From an uncultured Prevotellaceae bacterium (GTDB lineage Bacteria; Bacteroidota; Bacteroidia; Bacteroidales; Bacteroidaceae), in contig CACXXD010000005.1 of the NCBI GenBank assembly GCA_902771445.1, positions 1 through 57,275 on the forward strand: a DNA stretch of 57,275 nucleotides, in the 5' to 3' direction. The notes beneath the pieces were generated by a model, which was not told the origin of the DNA, made no database searches, and saw only the letters and a list, made by a program, of their open reading frames with translations. The position numbers and the translations under genes were made by a program. Positions within the stretch are counted from its first letter, which is position 1, and each line of letters starts with the position of its first letter. Shown one piece after another: positions 51,439 to 57,275 of this stretch.

Positions 51439-52065
51439 TTATTCCTCCTTCATTTGTTTGGTGGCACCGCTTTCGCCATCGGCGGGCGTTACCTTGTAAG
51501 CATTATAGGCATTGTTCACGGCCAGCAGGAATGCACGGCTGGTGATGGTCGATGCCGTGATGGCATCCACCTGGCCTCCGTCCTTGCTGACGGTCAGCGG
51601 CTCTTGTGGATTCTTGCCGATGATGTCGCCCTTCTCGCCTTTCTGGAACCACTTGTCGGCCTTTGCACCAAGGCCCGGTGTCTCTTGGTGCTCCAGAAGT
51701 GTGTATCCGAGAATAGTGCCCTCTTTGTCGAAGCCTACCAGAACTTTCAGGTCACCGCCGAAGCCGCCAGTGGTGCTCTGTACTGCGGCACCCAGGTCAT
51801 TGCCTTGTGCGTCCTTCGTCTGATAGATGATATAGGTCAGTTCCTTGCCCTTGGCATCATTCTGTTTCACCGTGTCAGTGTTTGCAACGGTTAAGTCGTT
51901 GCAAGCCATCACGGTCTTGATGCCGTCGGCCAGTGCCTTTTCTTTCTGTTCGTTGATGGGACCGCTTGTCAGGTTGTTGACGTATGCCAGGATTCCACCC
52001 ATGATGACAGCCACGCCCGTAAGCACCAGCGTCATGTTCAGTAAAGATGATTCAAGTTTTTTCAT
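51439..52065 (-). CDS. rnfG: Rnf complex subunit RnfG
   Basis: A 208-residue subunit anchored by one N-terminal helix, with its domain in the periplasm. It carries covalently bound FMN in related complexes; the attachment motif here is DAITASTITSRAF, with the likely flavin-bearing Thr in STIT. TPGLGAKADKWFQ is the other family block. It lies between rnfD and rnfE. Confidence 0.94.
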   Translation of the reverse strand: MKKLESSLLNMTLVLTGVAVIMGGILAYVNNLTSGPINEQKEKALADGIKTVMACNDLTVANTDTVKQNDAKGKELTYIIYQTKDAQGNDLGAAVQSTTGGFGGDLKVLVGFDKEGTILGYTLLEHQETPGLGAKADKWFQKGEKGDIIGKNPQEPLTVSKDGGQVDAITASTITSRAFLLAVNNAYNAYKVTPADGESGATKQMKEE

Positions 52066-52080
52066 ATTTTCTGTCCTCCT

Positions 52081-53076
52081 TTACTTTGTTGCAGGCACTT
52101 CGCCGAAGCGCTTTGGTTTCACGTAATTATTAATAAGCGGTGTGAACGCATTCATGATCAGAATGGCGAACGACATGCCTTCGGGATAAGCGCCCCAGTT
52201 ACGGATGATGATGGTCAGCAGGCCGATGCACACGCCGTAGATGAGCTGGCCCTTCGGTGTCATGGGCGAGGTGACGTAGTCGGTTGCCATGAAGATGGCA
52301 CCGAGCATCAAGCCACCCGACAGGATGACAGCGAACGGATCGGCATAGATGGGATTGGCCAGATGCAGCAGTGCGCTGACCACGAATACGGTGCCGATGA
52401 TGCTGACAGGGATGTGCCAAGTGATAATCTTGCGCCAAAGCATGAAGGCCAGGCCCAACAGCAGTGCCAAAGCGCAAATCTCGCCCAGTGCGCCTGCACC
52501 GTCGGGATGATTGCCCAGCAAGAGTGCCATTGAATCTGGCAGTTGGTCGAGCACGGTTACGTCGCCGCTCTTGATGGCACTTTTCATTACAGAGAGGGGA
52601 GTGGCGCCTGTTTCTGCATCCAGATAGCCCATCTCACCCACCTTTGGCCATGTGGTCATCTGTGCAGGAAAGGCCACCAGAAGGGCAGCACGTCCTACGA
52701 GTGCGGGGTTGAAAATGTTCTGGCCCAGTCCGCCGAATGACATTTTGGCTACGCCGATGGCAAAAAGAGCACCAATGATGATGATCCACACGGGCAGGTT
52801 GGAAGGCAGGTTCATGCCCAGCAGCAGACCTGTGAGTGCAGCCGAACCGTCGAGCACGGTGTTTCGCTCGTTCTTCAGGATGTATGTGTTGATTGCCCAC
52901 TCAAAGAAGATGCAGGCTGCCACACTCGTAGCACACACAATAGCCGAACCGAGGCCAAAGTAGAGGAACGAAACGAGCAGCGCAGGCAGTAGGGCGATGA
53001 TGACGCCGTACATGTTGCGCTCCACGGTGTCGTTGCCGTGTGCGTGTGGCGATAGTGAAACGATTAATTTACTCAT
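52081..53076 (-). CDS. rnfD: Rnf complex subunit RnfD
   Basis: A 331-residue inner-membrane subunit with 8-10 hydrophobic segments, homologous to NqrB. It has the covalent FMN attachment region TGATPLSVMK, with the expected Thr, and FNPALVGRAALLVAFPAQMT and TDYVTSPMTPKGQ. It is the likely main ion-translocating subunit together with RnfA and RnfE. Confidence 0.95.
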   Translation of the reverse strand: MSKLIVSLSPHAHGNDTVERNMYGVIIALLPALLVSFLYFGLGSAIVCATSVAACIFFEWAINTYILKNERNTVLDGSAALTGLLLGMNLPSNLPVWIIIIGALFAIGVAKMSFGGLGQNIFNPALVGRAALLVAFPAQMTTWPKVGEMGYLDAETGATPLSVMKSAIKSGDVTVLDQLPDSMALLLGNHPDGAGALGEICALALLLGLAFMLWRKIITWHIPVSIIGTVFVVSALLHLANPIYADPFAVILSGGLMLGAIFMATDYVTSPMTPKGQLIYGVCIGLLTIIIRNWGAYPEGMSFAILIMNAFTPLINNYVKPKRFGEVPATK

Positions 53077-53144
53077 TGTATTTCCTTTTTTTGGATAGAA
53101 ATTCTTGTAATCATGTTGATGATGATCATTTCTTTCCTTATTTA

Positions 53145-54512
53145 TTACTTCTTTGCATTTCTGTTACGGATGATGCCCATGACGGTCGACTTGCCCTGAC
53201 GGATGTTGTCGAGCAGTGGGCGATGGGCGGGGCATGTAAACTGGCATGAGCCGCACTCAATGCAGCTGACGATGTCTTCCTGTTCGGCACGCCCCCAGTT
53301 CTTCACCTCACTGATCTTGGCCAGCAAGTAGGGTTCAAGTCCCATAGGACAGGCACCGACGCACTTTGCACAGCGTATGCAGGGCTGAGGCTCCTTGCGA
53401 CGCGCATCCTCGTCGGAGAGTATCGTCACCGAGTTCGTACCTTTGCAGATGGGTACTTCGGTCGAAGTGAGAGCCTTGCCCATCATCGGACCGCCGGCCA
53501 GCAGTTTGTTGTCGCCTTCTGGCATTCCGCCGCATGCCTCAATAAGGTCTTTCATGGGTGTTCCCATGCGCACGAGGAAGTTGCCGGGATTGGCCAGCTT
53601 CTTGCCTGTCACGGTGGTATAGCGCTCAAACAAAGGCTTGCGCTTCATCACGGCTTCATATACGGCAAAGGCAGTACCTACGTTCTGCACGATAGCACCC
53701 ACGTTGACGGGGATGGCAGGAGGTGCAGGCACCTGACGGCGAATGACGGCATCGACAAGCTGTTTTTCACCACCTTGTGGATAGCGTTGTGCCAGGGGAA
53801 CTACTTCAACGTGAAATTCGGTTCCGCCGAATTTCTCCCCTGCTTTCTTTGTCAGCAAATCTATGGCGGCAGGCTTGTTGGTCTCAATGCCAATGTAGCC
53901 TGTTGTCACCTTGGCTCCCTTCATTAGCAGCTCCAGTCCGACAAGAATCTCATCGGCATGCTCCATCATCAAGCGGTAGTCGGCTGTGATGTAGGGTTCG
54001 CACTCTACGGCATTGATAATCACGCATTCGGCTTTGGCTGTAGGGGGAGGGGTCAGTTTGATGAATGTGGGGAAACAGGCGCCGCCCATGCCTACTACAC
54101 CAGCTGCCTTAATGCGATTCACAATTTCCTCTGGTGTCAGTTCCGGGTGATCTTTCACTTGTTCCAGTTTGTCTGAGCGGTCAATGCTTTCTTCCCACTC
54201 GTCGCCTTCCACATTGATGATAATCACGGGCTTGCGATAGCCTGTTGCATCAATGGCGGTATCGATTTTAAAGACAGTTCCGCTGACCGATGAGAAGATG
54301 GGGGCTGACACGAACCCGCCGGCCTCTGCAATCATGGTGCCCACTTTCACCTTGTCGCCTTTGGCTACTACGGGCTTTGCCGGAGCGCCGATGTGCTGGC
54401 TCAGTGGAAATATGGCTTGTTTGGGCAGTGCTGCAACTTTCGTAGCCACCTCGTGGGTCAGCTTGTTCTCTTCTGGGTGGATGCCACCTATTCTAAATGT
54501 TCTGATATTCAT
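53145..54512 (-). CDS. rnfC: Rnf complex subunit RnfC
   Basis: A 455-residue cytoplasmic subunit that is the expected NADH/FMN site. A flavodoxin-like/NADH-binding core contains GMGGACFPTFIKL, and two 4Fe-4S motifs lie near the C-terminus: CIRCAKCVGACPMGL and CIECGSCQFTCPAHRP. Its start overlaps the rnfB stop by 4 bp, so the two are translationally coupled. It ends 68 bp before rnfD. Confidence 0.96.
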   Translation of the reverse strand: MNIRTFRIGGIHPEENKLTHEVATKVAALPKQAIFPLSQHIGAPAKPVVAKGDKVKVGTMIAEAGGFVSAPIFSSVSGTVFKIDTAIDATGYRKPVIIINVEGDEWEESIDRSDKLEQVKDHPELTPEEIVNRIKAAGVVGMGGACFPTFIKLTPPPTAKAECVIINAVECEPYITADYRLMMEHADEILVGLELLMKGAKVTTGYIGIETNKPAAIDLLTKKAGEKFGGTEFHVEVVPLAQRYPQGGEKQLVDAVIRRQVPAPPAIPVNVGAIVQNVGTAFAVYEAVMKRKPLFERYTTVTGKKLANPGNFLVRMGTPMKDLIEACGGMPEGDNKLLAGGPMMGKALTSTEVPICKGTNSVTILSDEDARRKEPQPCIRCAKCVGACPMGLEPYLLAKISEVKNWGRAEQEDIVSCIECGSCQFTCPAHRPLLDNIRQGKSTVMGIIRNRNAKK

Positions 54513-55462
54513 GCTTGTGCCTCCTTTCCTTCTGCTTTCGCGGGTTCTGTTTTCTTTGCATCGGCCTTAGCTGCTACGGGTGTTCCCGTCTCTGCTTTCG
54601 GAGCAGCTGGCTCCTTTGGTTTGGGCGCGGGGGCTGGGGTGGGGAAGTTCACGTCGTGAATGGCCTTGGTCGGACATACGGCGACGCACTTGCGGCACAG
54701 ACGGCACTTCTCCGGGTCGATGTACGAGCAGTTGGCCGTCACGGCGATGGCGCCAAACGGGCATTCTTTCTCGCACTTTCCGCAGCCGATACAGCTTGCT
54801 TTGCAGGCTTTCATCGACACGGCACCCTTGTCCTTGTTCACGCAACTCACGTACACGCGGCGACCCTTCGGGCCTTTCTTCCTCAGCTCGATGATACCGC
54901 GAGGACATGCCTTTGTGCAGGCACCACATGCAGTACACTTGTCTTCGTCTACTTCGGGCAGACCAGTCTCGGCATTCATGTGGATGGCATCGAACTTGCA
55001 GGCGGCCACACAGTCGCCACATCCCAGACAGCCAAAACCACAGGCGGTTTCGCCCGCACCGCAGGCGTGCATGGCAGCGCAGGTGCGAAGACCTGCATAC
55101 TCGGCAATCTTGGGGCGATGCTCGCAAGTGCCATTACATCTCACTACGGCCACCTTTGGCTCGCCATTGGCTATTGCCATGCCAAGCAGGTCGGCCACCT
55201 TGCCCATCGTGTCGGCTCCGCCTACTGGGCAAAGCAGACCGTCAAGGCTGCCGGCGTCAGCTCCTTTTACGAGGGCATCCGCCATACCTCCGCATCCCGG
55301 GAATCCACAGCCGCCACAGTTGGCACCGGGCAGCAGGGCATTCACCTGTGCAATGCGAGGGTCTTCATACACAGCAAATTTCTTGGAGGCGGCATACAAC
55401 ACCAGTGCGGCGATGAGTCCGATGGCTCCAAGCACAATTACTGCAATTAAGATGAAATTCAT
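54509..55462 (-). CDS. rnfB: Rnf complex subunit RnfB
   Basis: A 317-residue electron-entry subunit. An N-terminal membrane helix (3-25) is followed by the 4Fe-4S domain LPGANCGGCGFPGCGGMA, then several ferredoxin-type clusters: CLGCGDCVAACKFDAI, CTACGACTKACPRGII, CIGCGKCEKECPFGAI and CRLCRKCVAVCPTKAI. After the last cluster, the final 45 residues are a Pro/Ala/Lys low-complexity tail. It follows the RseC-like gene by 33 bp and overlaps rnfC. Confidence 0.96.
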   Translation of the reverse strand: MNFILIAVIVLGAIGLIAALVLYAASKKFAVYEDPRIAQVNALLPGANCGGCGFPGCGGMADALVKGADAGSLDGLLCPVGGADTMGKVADLLGMAIANGEPKVAVVRCNGTCEHRPKIAEYAGLRTCAAMHACGAGETACGFGCLGCGDCVAACKFDAIHMNAETGLPEVDEDKCTACGACTKACPRGIIELRKKGPKGRRVYVSCVNKDKGAVSMKACKASCIGCGKCEKECPFGAIAVTANCSYIDPEKCRLCRKCVAVCPTKAIHDVNFPTPAPAPKPKEPAAPKAETGTPVAAKADAKKTEPAKAEGKEAQA

Positions 55463-55495
55463 AATACTTTGTTTAATTTGTTTTAGTTATATGTT

Positions 55496-55906
55496 CTACT
55501 TCTCTAATTCGAATGAAATGCTTTTTGCGATGCGTCCGCGCAGCAGCCATATACATATATAATAAGGTATAAGGATTCCCATTGCGCAGAGTGCAGCTAT
55601 TTCTTCGCGATAGCCTGTTGCCTTCAGGGTCAGCAGTACGCCCATCAGCAATAGCAGTGGGAGCACAAAGCCTATCATCACTGCACGGTTGGCTGTCGAA
55701 TGTGATGTGTTCACTATCACCGACTGTCCCACGCTCAGGCCGCTCGTGTCGGTATATACATCAATAATCTTCTCCTTCGACTCCGAGGCATTGCACCGAC
55801 TTGCCACTTTGCAACTTGCACATGCTGAAGTCTGCACGATCTTTACTCGTACATGTGTCTCTTCGATGCTGTCTATGATTCCAGCATGCCTGATTTTGTT
55901 GCTCAT
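55496..55906 (-). CDS. SoxR-reducing / RseC family protein
   Basis: A 136-residue membrane protein. The start at 55906 (MSNKIRHAGIIDSIEE) is the usual family start. A cytoplasmic N-terminal beta domain has a cysteine cluster, SACASCKVASRCNAS, and two adjacent membrane helices follow (about 80-125). RseC-like proteins accompany Rnf/Rsx complexes; in E. coli they help reduce the SoxR iron-sulfur centre. Here it leads the rnf operon. Confidence 0.9.
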   Translation of the reverse strand: MSNKIRHAGIIDSIEETHVRVKIVQTSACASCKVASRCNASESKEKIIDVYTDTSGLSVGQSVIVNTSHSTANRAVMIGFVLPLLLLMGVLLTLKATGYREEIAALCAMGILIPYYICIWLLRGRIAKSISFELEK

Positions 55907-56059
55907 AGTTAGTCTTGCAAAACCTTCTTTATATTGCAAAGGTACTATTTTTTATTTAATTATAAATAACTACGTTTGAATTATTTTCAAAATTTATTCG
56001 TAATCGTTTGCAAATATGAAAGTTTTTAGTAATTTTGCACTATACAAAAGCTTAATCAC

Positions 56060-56503
56060 ATGAAAATTACAGACCAAACTTTACAGCAGATTGACAGGAT
56101 TATCAAGAAGATTGCAGATAAGTTCCCGGCTTCGCACGAGGCGATGCTTCTGACTGATATCCATCTTTGTGTTTCGCCCGAAACGGGAGAGCTGTTGGTA
56201 CTCGATGACGACGACAAGGAAATTACCAGATGCATCATCGAACAATGGATTGATGAAAAGGACGATGATTTCTACGAGCAAGTGGTCACTGTGTTGCGCA
56301 AGGAGCTCCGTAGCCATGAGGAACTGATTGAGTCGATGTCGCTCTTGAAACCTTATTCTTTTGTCTTAGAGAGCGAGGAGCGCGATGAGCAGCACGAACT
56401 GTATGTCGTCGATGGCGATACCATCATTCTCGATCCAATCATGATGGAAGATCTGGATAAAGACTTAGACGAGTTCTTCAAAAAGTTGATGAACGACGTT
56501 TAA
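56060..56503 (+). CDS. Conserved acidic hypothetical protein
   Basis: A 147-residue cytoplasmic protein without signal peptide or membrane segment. It is strongly acidic (LVLDDDDKEI, WIDEKDDDFYE, EDLDKDLDEFF) and ends DEFFKKLMNDV. I recall similar single genes in Bacteroidales but no function. It has its own upstream AT-rich region with a TAATTTTG-like -7 box (about 56030-56037), and its 3' gap holds a strong palindrome. Confidence 0.75.
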   Translation: MKITDQTLQQIDRIIKKIADKFPASHEAMLLTDIHLCVSPETGELLVLDDDDKEITRCIIEQWIDEKDDDFYEQVVTVLRKELRSHEELIESMSLLKPYSFVLESEERDEQHELYVVDGDTIILDPIMMEDLDKDLDEFFKKLMNDV

Positions 56504-56530
56504 TAGCGCTTTTTTGACATCATATTCCGT

Positions 56531-56599
56531 AAAATCTGCTTCGTTCATAACTCGTTGCTAATCAGTATGTTTCGGCAACGGTTGAACGAAGCGGATTTT
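56531..56599. terminator. Long hairpin after the acidic protein gene
   Basis: Arms at 56531-56558 and 56575-56599 pair over about 24 bases (AAAATCTGCTTCGTTC and its near complement) and the right arm ends TTTTC. It lies 30 bp after the stop codon and probably terminates this gene. Confidence 0.7.
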
Positions 56600-56629
56600 C
56601 TTTTCGCTCGTCTATATATAAATCAAGTT

Positions 56630-56735
56630 GGGTTTAAAGCCAAATCAAACTGAGATATGACTTAAATCACGTTGTGATTTGACTTAAAACTCAGCTTGAT
56701 TTGGCTTTAAACTCAGCATGATTTGGCTTTGATTG
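56630..56735. repeat. Palindromic repeat related to the dispersed element's hairpin
   Basis: Arms at 56630-56654 and 56690-56714 (GGGTTTAAAGCCAAATCAAA and near complement) mirror the GGGTTTGCAGCCATATCAAA arms of the repeats at 20.9 and 40.6 kb. An inner AAATCAC/GTGATTT hairpin and a third, direct arm copy at 56711-56735 are present. The first block of the larger element is missing. Confidence 0.6.
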
Positions 56736-56897
56736 TAGAGAAGTCGTTTTTTCATCCTGCCCTGCTATCGAAAAAAATTGCACTGTTGTCTCATTTATTT
56801 TGCTTCTTGTCTATTATATATAAATAAGGTGTTGAATTATATATAAATCAGAAAAACGACTTTTTTCGTGTTTTTTTTGAAAAAAATCTTTCAAAAG

Positions 56898-56929
56898 TTT
56901 GTTCGGTATGCAAAAAGTCCATACCTTTG
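56898..56929 (+). promoter_or_regulatory. rRNA operon promoter
   Basis: TTTG at 56898-56901 and TACCTTTG at 56922-56929 with a 20-bp spacer. Upstream is an A/T-rich stretch of about 40 bp (A and T runs) that could act as an UP-like element. Transcription would start about 250 bp before the 16S gene. Confidence 0.75.
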
Positions 56930-56970
56930 CATCCGCTAACGAGGAAACGACCTCTGAAGCACTAAAGAAA

Positions 56971-56984
56971 GAGTTCTTTGAAAG
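56971..56984 (+). promoter_or_regulatory. BoxA-like antitermination site in the rRNA leader
   Basis: GAGTTCTTTGAAAG resembles the boxA core (TGCTCTTTAACA type) at which Nus factors load on rRNA leaders. It is about 45 bp downstream of the promoter. Confidence 0.5.
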
Positions 56985-57012
56985 ACTTACATAGACAGAT
57001 AGTAGTACAAGA

Positions 57013-57036
57013 AGCAATAGCAGTTTCGACTGCTAT
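57013..57036 (+). other. Hairpin in the rRNA leader
   Basis: CAATAGCAG and CTGCTATTG form a perfect 9-bp stem with a 6-base loop, downstream of boxA. A second small hairpin (CTTCCGGC/GCCGGAG) lies near 57140. These may act in leader folding or 16S processing. Confidence 0.55.
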
Positions 57037-57182
57037 TGGGTAAAGAAGTCAACCGTCATTTTTTATGATAAAAGGTGAATAAACTCAATACTATTATTTA
57101 ATAGGATAAGGTTGTCCTTGAGCACAGAATAGGCAGTCTCTTCCGGCGCAAGCCGGAGTGAGGCTCTAAGATACATAATTTT

Positions 57183-57275
57183 ACAATGAAGAGTTTGATC
57201 CTGGCTCAGGATGAACGCTAGCTACAGGCTTAACACATGCAAGTCGAGGGGCAGCATGGTCTTAGCTTGCTAAGG
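57183..57275 (+). rRNA. rrs: 16S ribosomal RNA, 5' end (partial)
   Basis: The universal start AGAGTTTGATCCTGGCTCAG begins at 57190, which sets base 1 near 57183 by comparison with E. coli. The following GATGAACGCTAGCTACAGGC and CAAGTCGAGGGGCAGCATGG are of the Bacteroidales/Prevotella type. The gene runs off the window. Confidence 0.97.

Overview
The window is a stretch of chromosome from a Bacteroidota organism, most probably Prevotella or a close relative in the Prevotellaceae. The evidence is the 16S rRNA 5' end at the right edge, the many TAnnTTTG -7 promoter boxes with TTTG near -33, a streptopain/BspA-type cysteine protease, the rnfBCDGEA order behind an RseC-like gene, and the weak use of Shine-Dalgarno sites. 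Functions are read from motifs and remembered family sequences; no search was run.

Left part (1-10.6 kb, nearly all minus strand): a lipoprotein; a membrane Ser/Thr kinase behind a small predicted DNA-binding-like protein; guaA; a sugar-1-phosphate nucleotidyltransferase resembling MurU; an AmgK-like amino-sugar kinase fused to a RapZ C-terminal domain; a large secreted DUF4450 protein; and a secreted paralogous-domain protein. From 10.8 to 15.3 kb, on the plus strand, a Bacteroidota-type promoter precedes a galacturonokinase-like GHMP kinase, a nucleotidyltransferase and a UDP-glucuronate 4-epimerase, which together read as a uronic-acid salvage route to UDP-GalA and UDP-GlcA. A flotillin-like gene follows.

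Middle part (15.5-41.9 kb): GT4 glycosyltransferase and a P-loop/CYTH fusion (minus); DUF4348 lipoprotein, murB and a PhnP-like metallo-hydrolase (plus); gapA; mscL; DUF2147 protein; SulP transporter; a 1564-residue C10 protease with leucine-rich repeats; groES-groEL; an EcsC-like protein; a SPOR lipoprotein-ruvX-def-TPR run; a YtxH/holin-like trio; a cysteine-rich PAS protein; and aroB. A dispersed repeat of about 370 bp occurs twice (20.7 and 40.4 kb), and a shorter relative of its terminal hairpin lies at 56.6 kb.

Right part (42-57.3 kb): a TonB-dependent-type outer-membrane barrel, an endonuclease/phosphatase-fold membrane protein, a soluble hybrid histidine kinase, a GT2 glycosyltransferase, an ECF sigma/anti-sigma/Spy-like trio, the complete Rnf ion-pumping complex with an RseC-like protein, a conserved acidic protein, and then the promoter, leader and first 93 bases of an rRNA operon. 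No tRNA gene, CRISPR array, intact insertion sequence or prophage was recognised. The most interesting items are the uronate salvage operon, the AmgK-RapZ fusion, the dispersed palindromic repeat family, a sigma-54-like promoter before groES, a candidate small RNA upstream of the protease, and the four-cysteine PAS protein.
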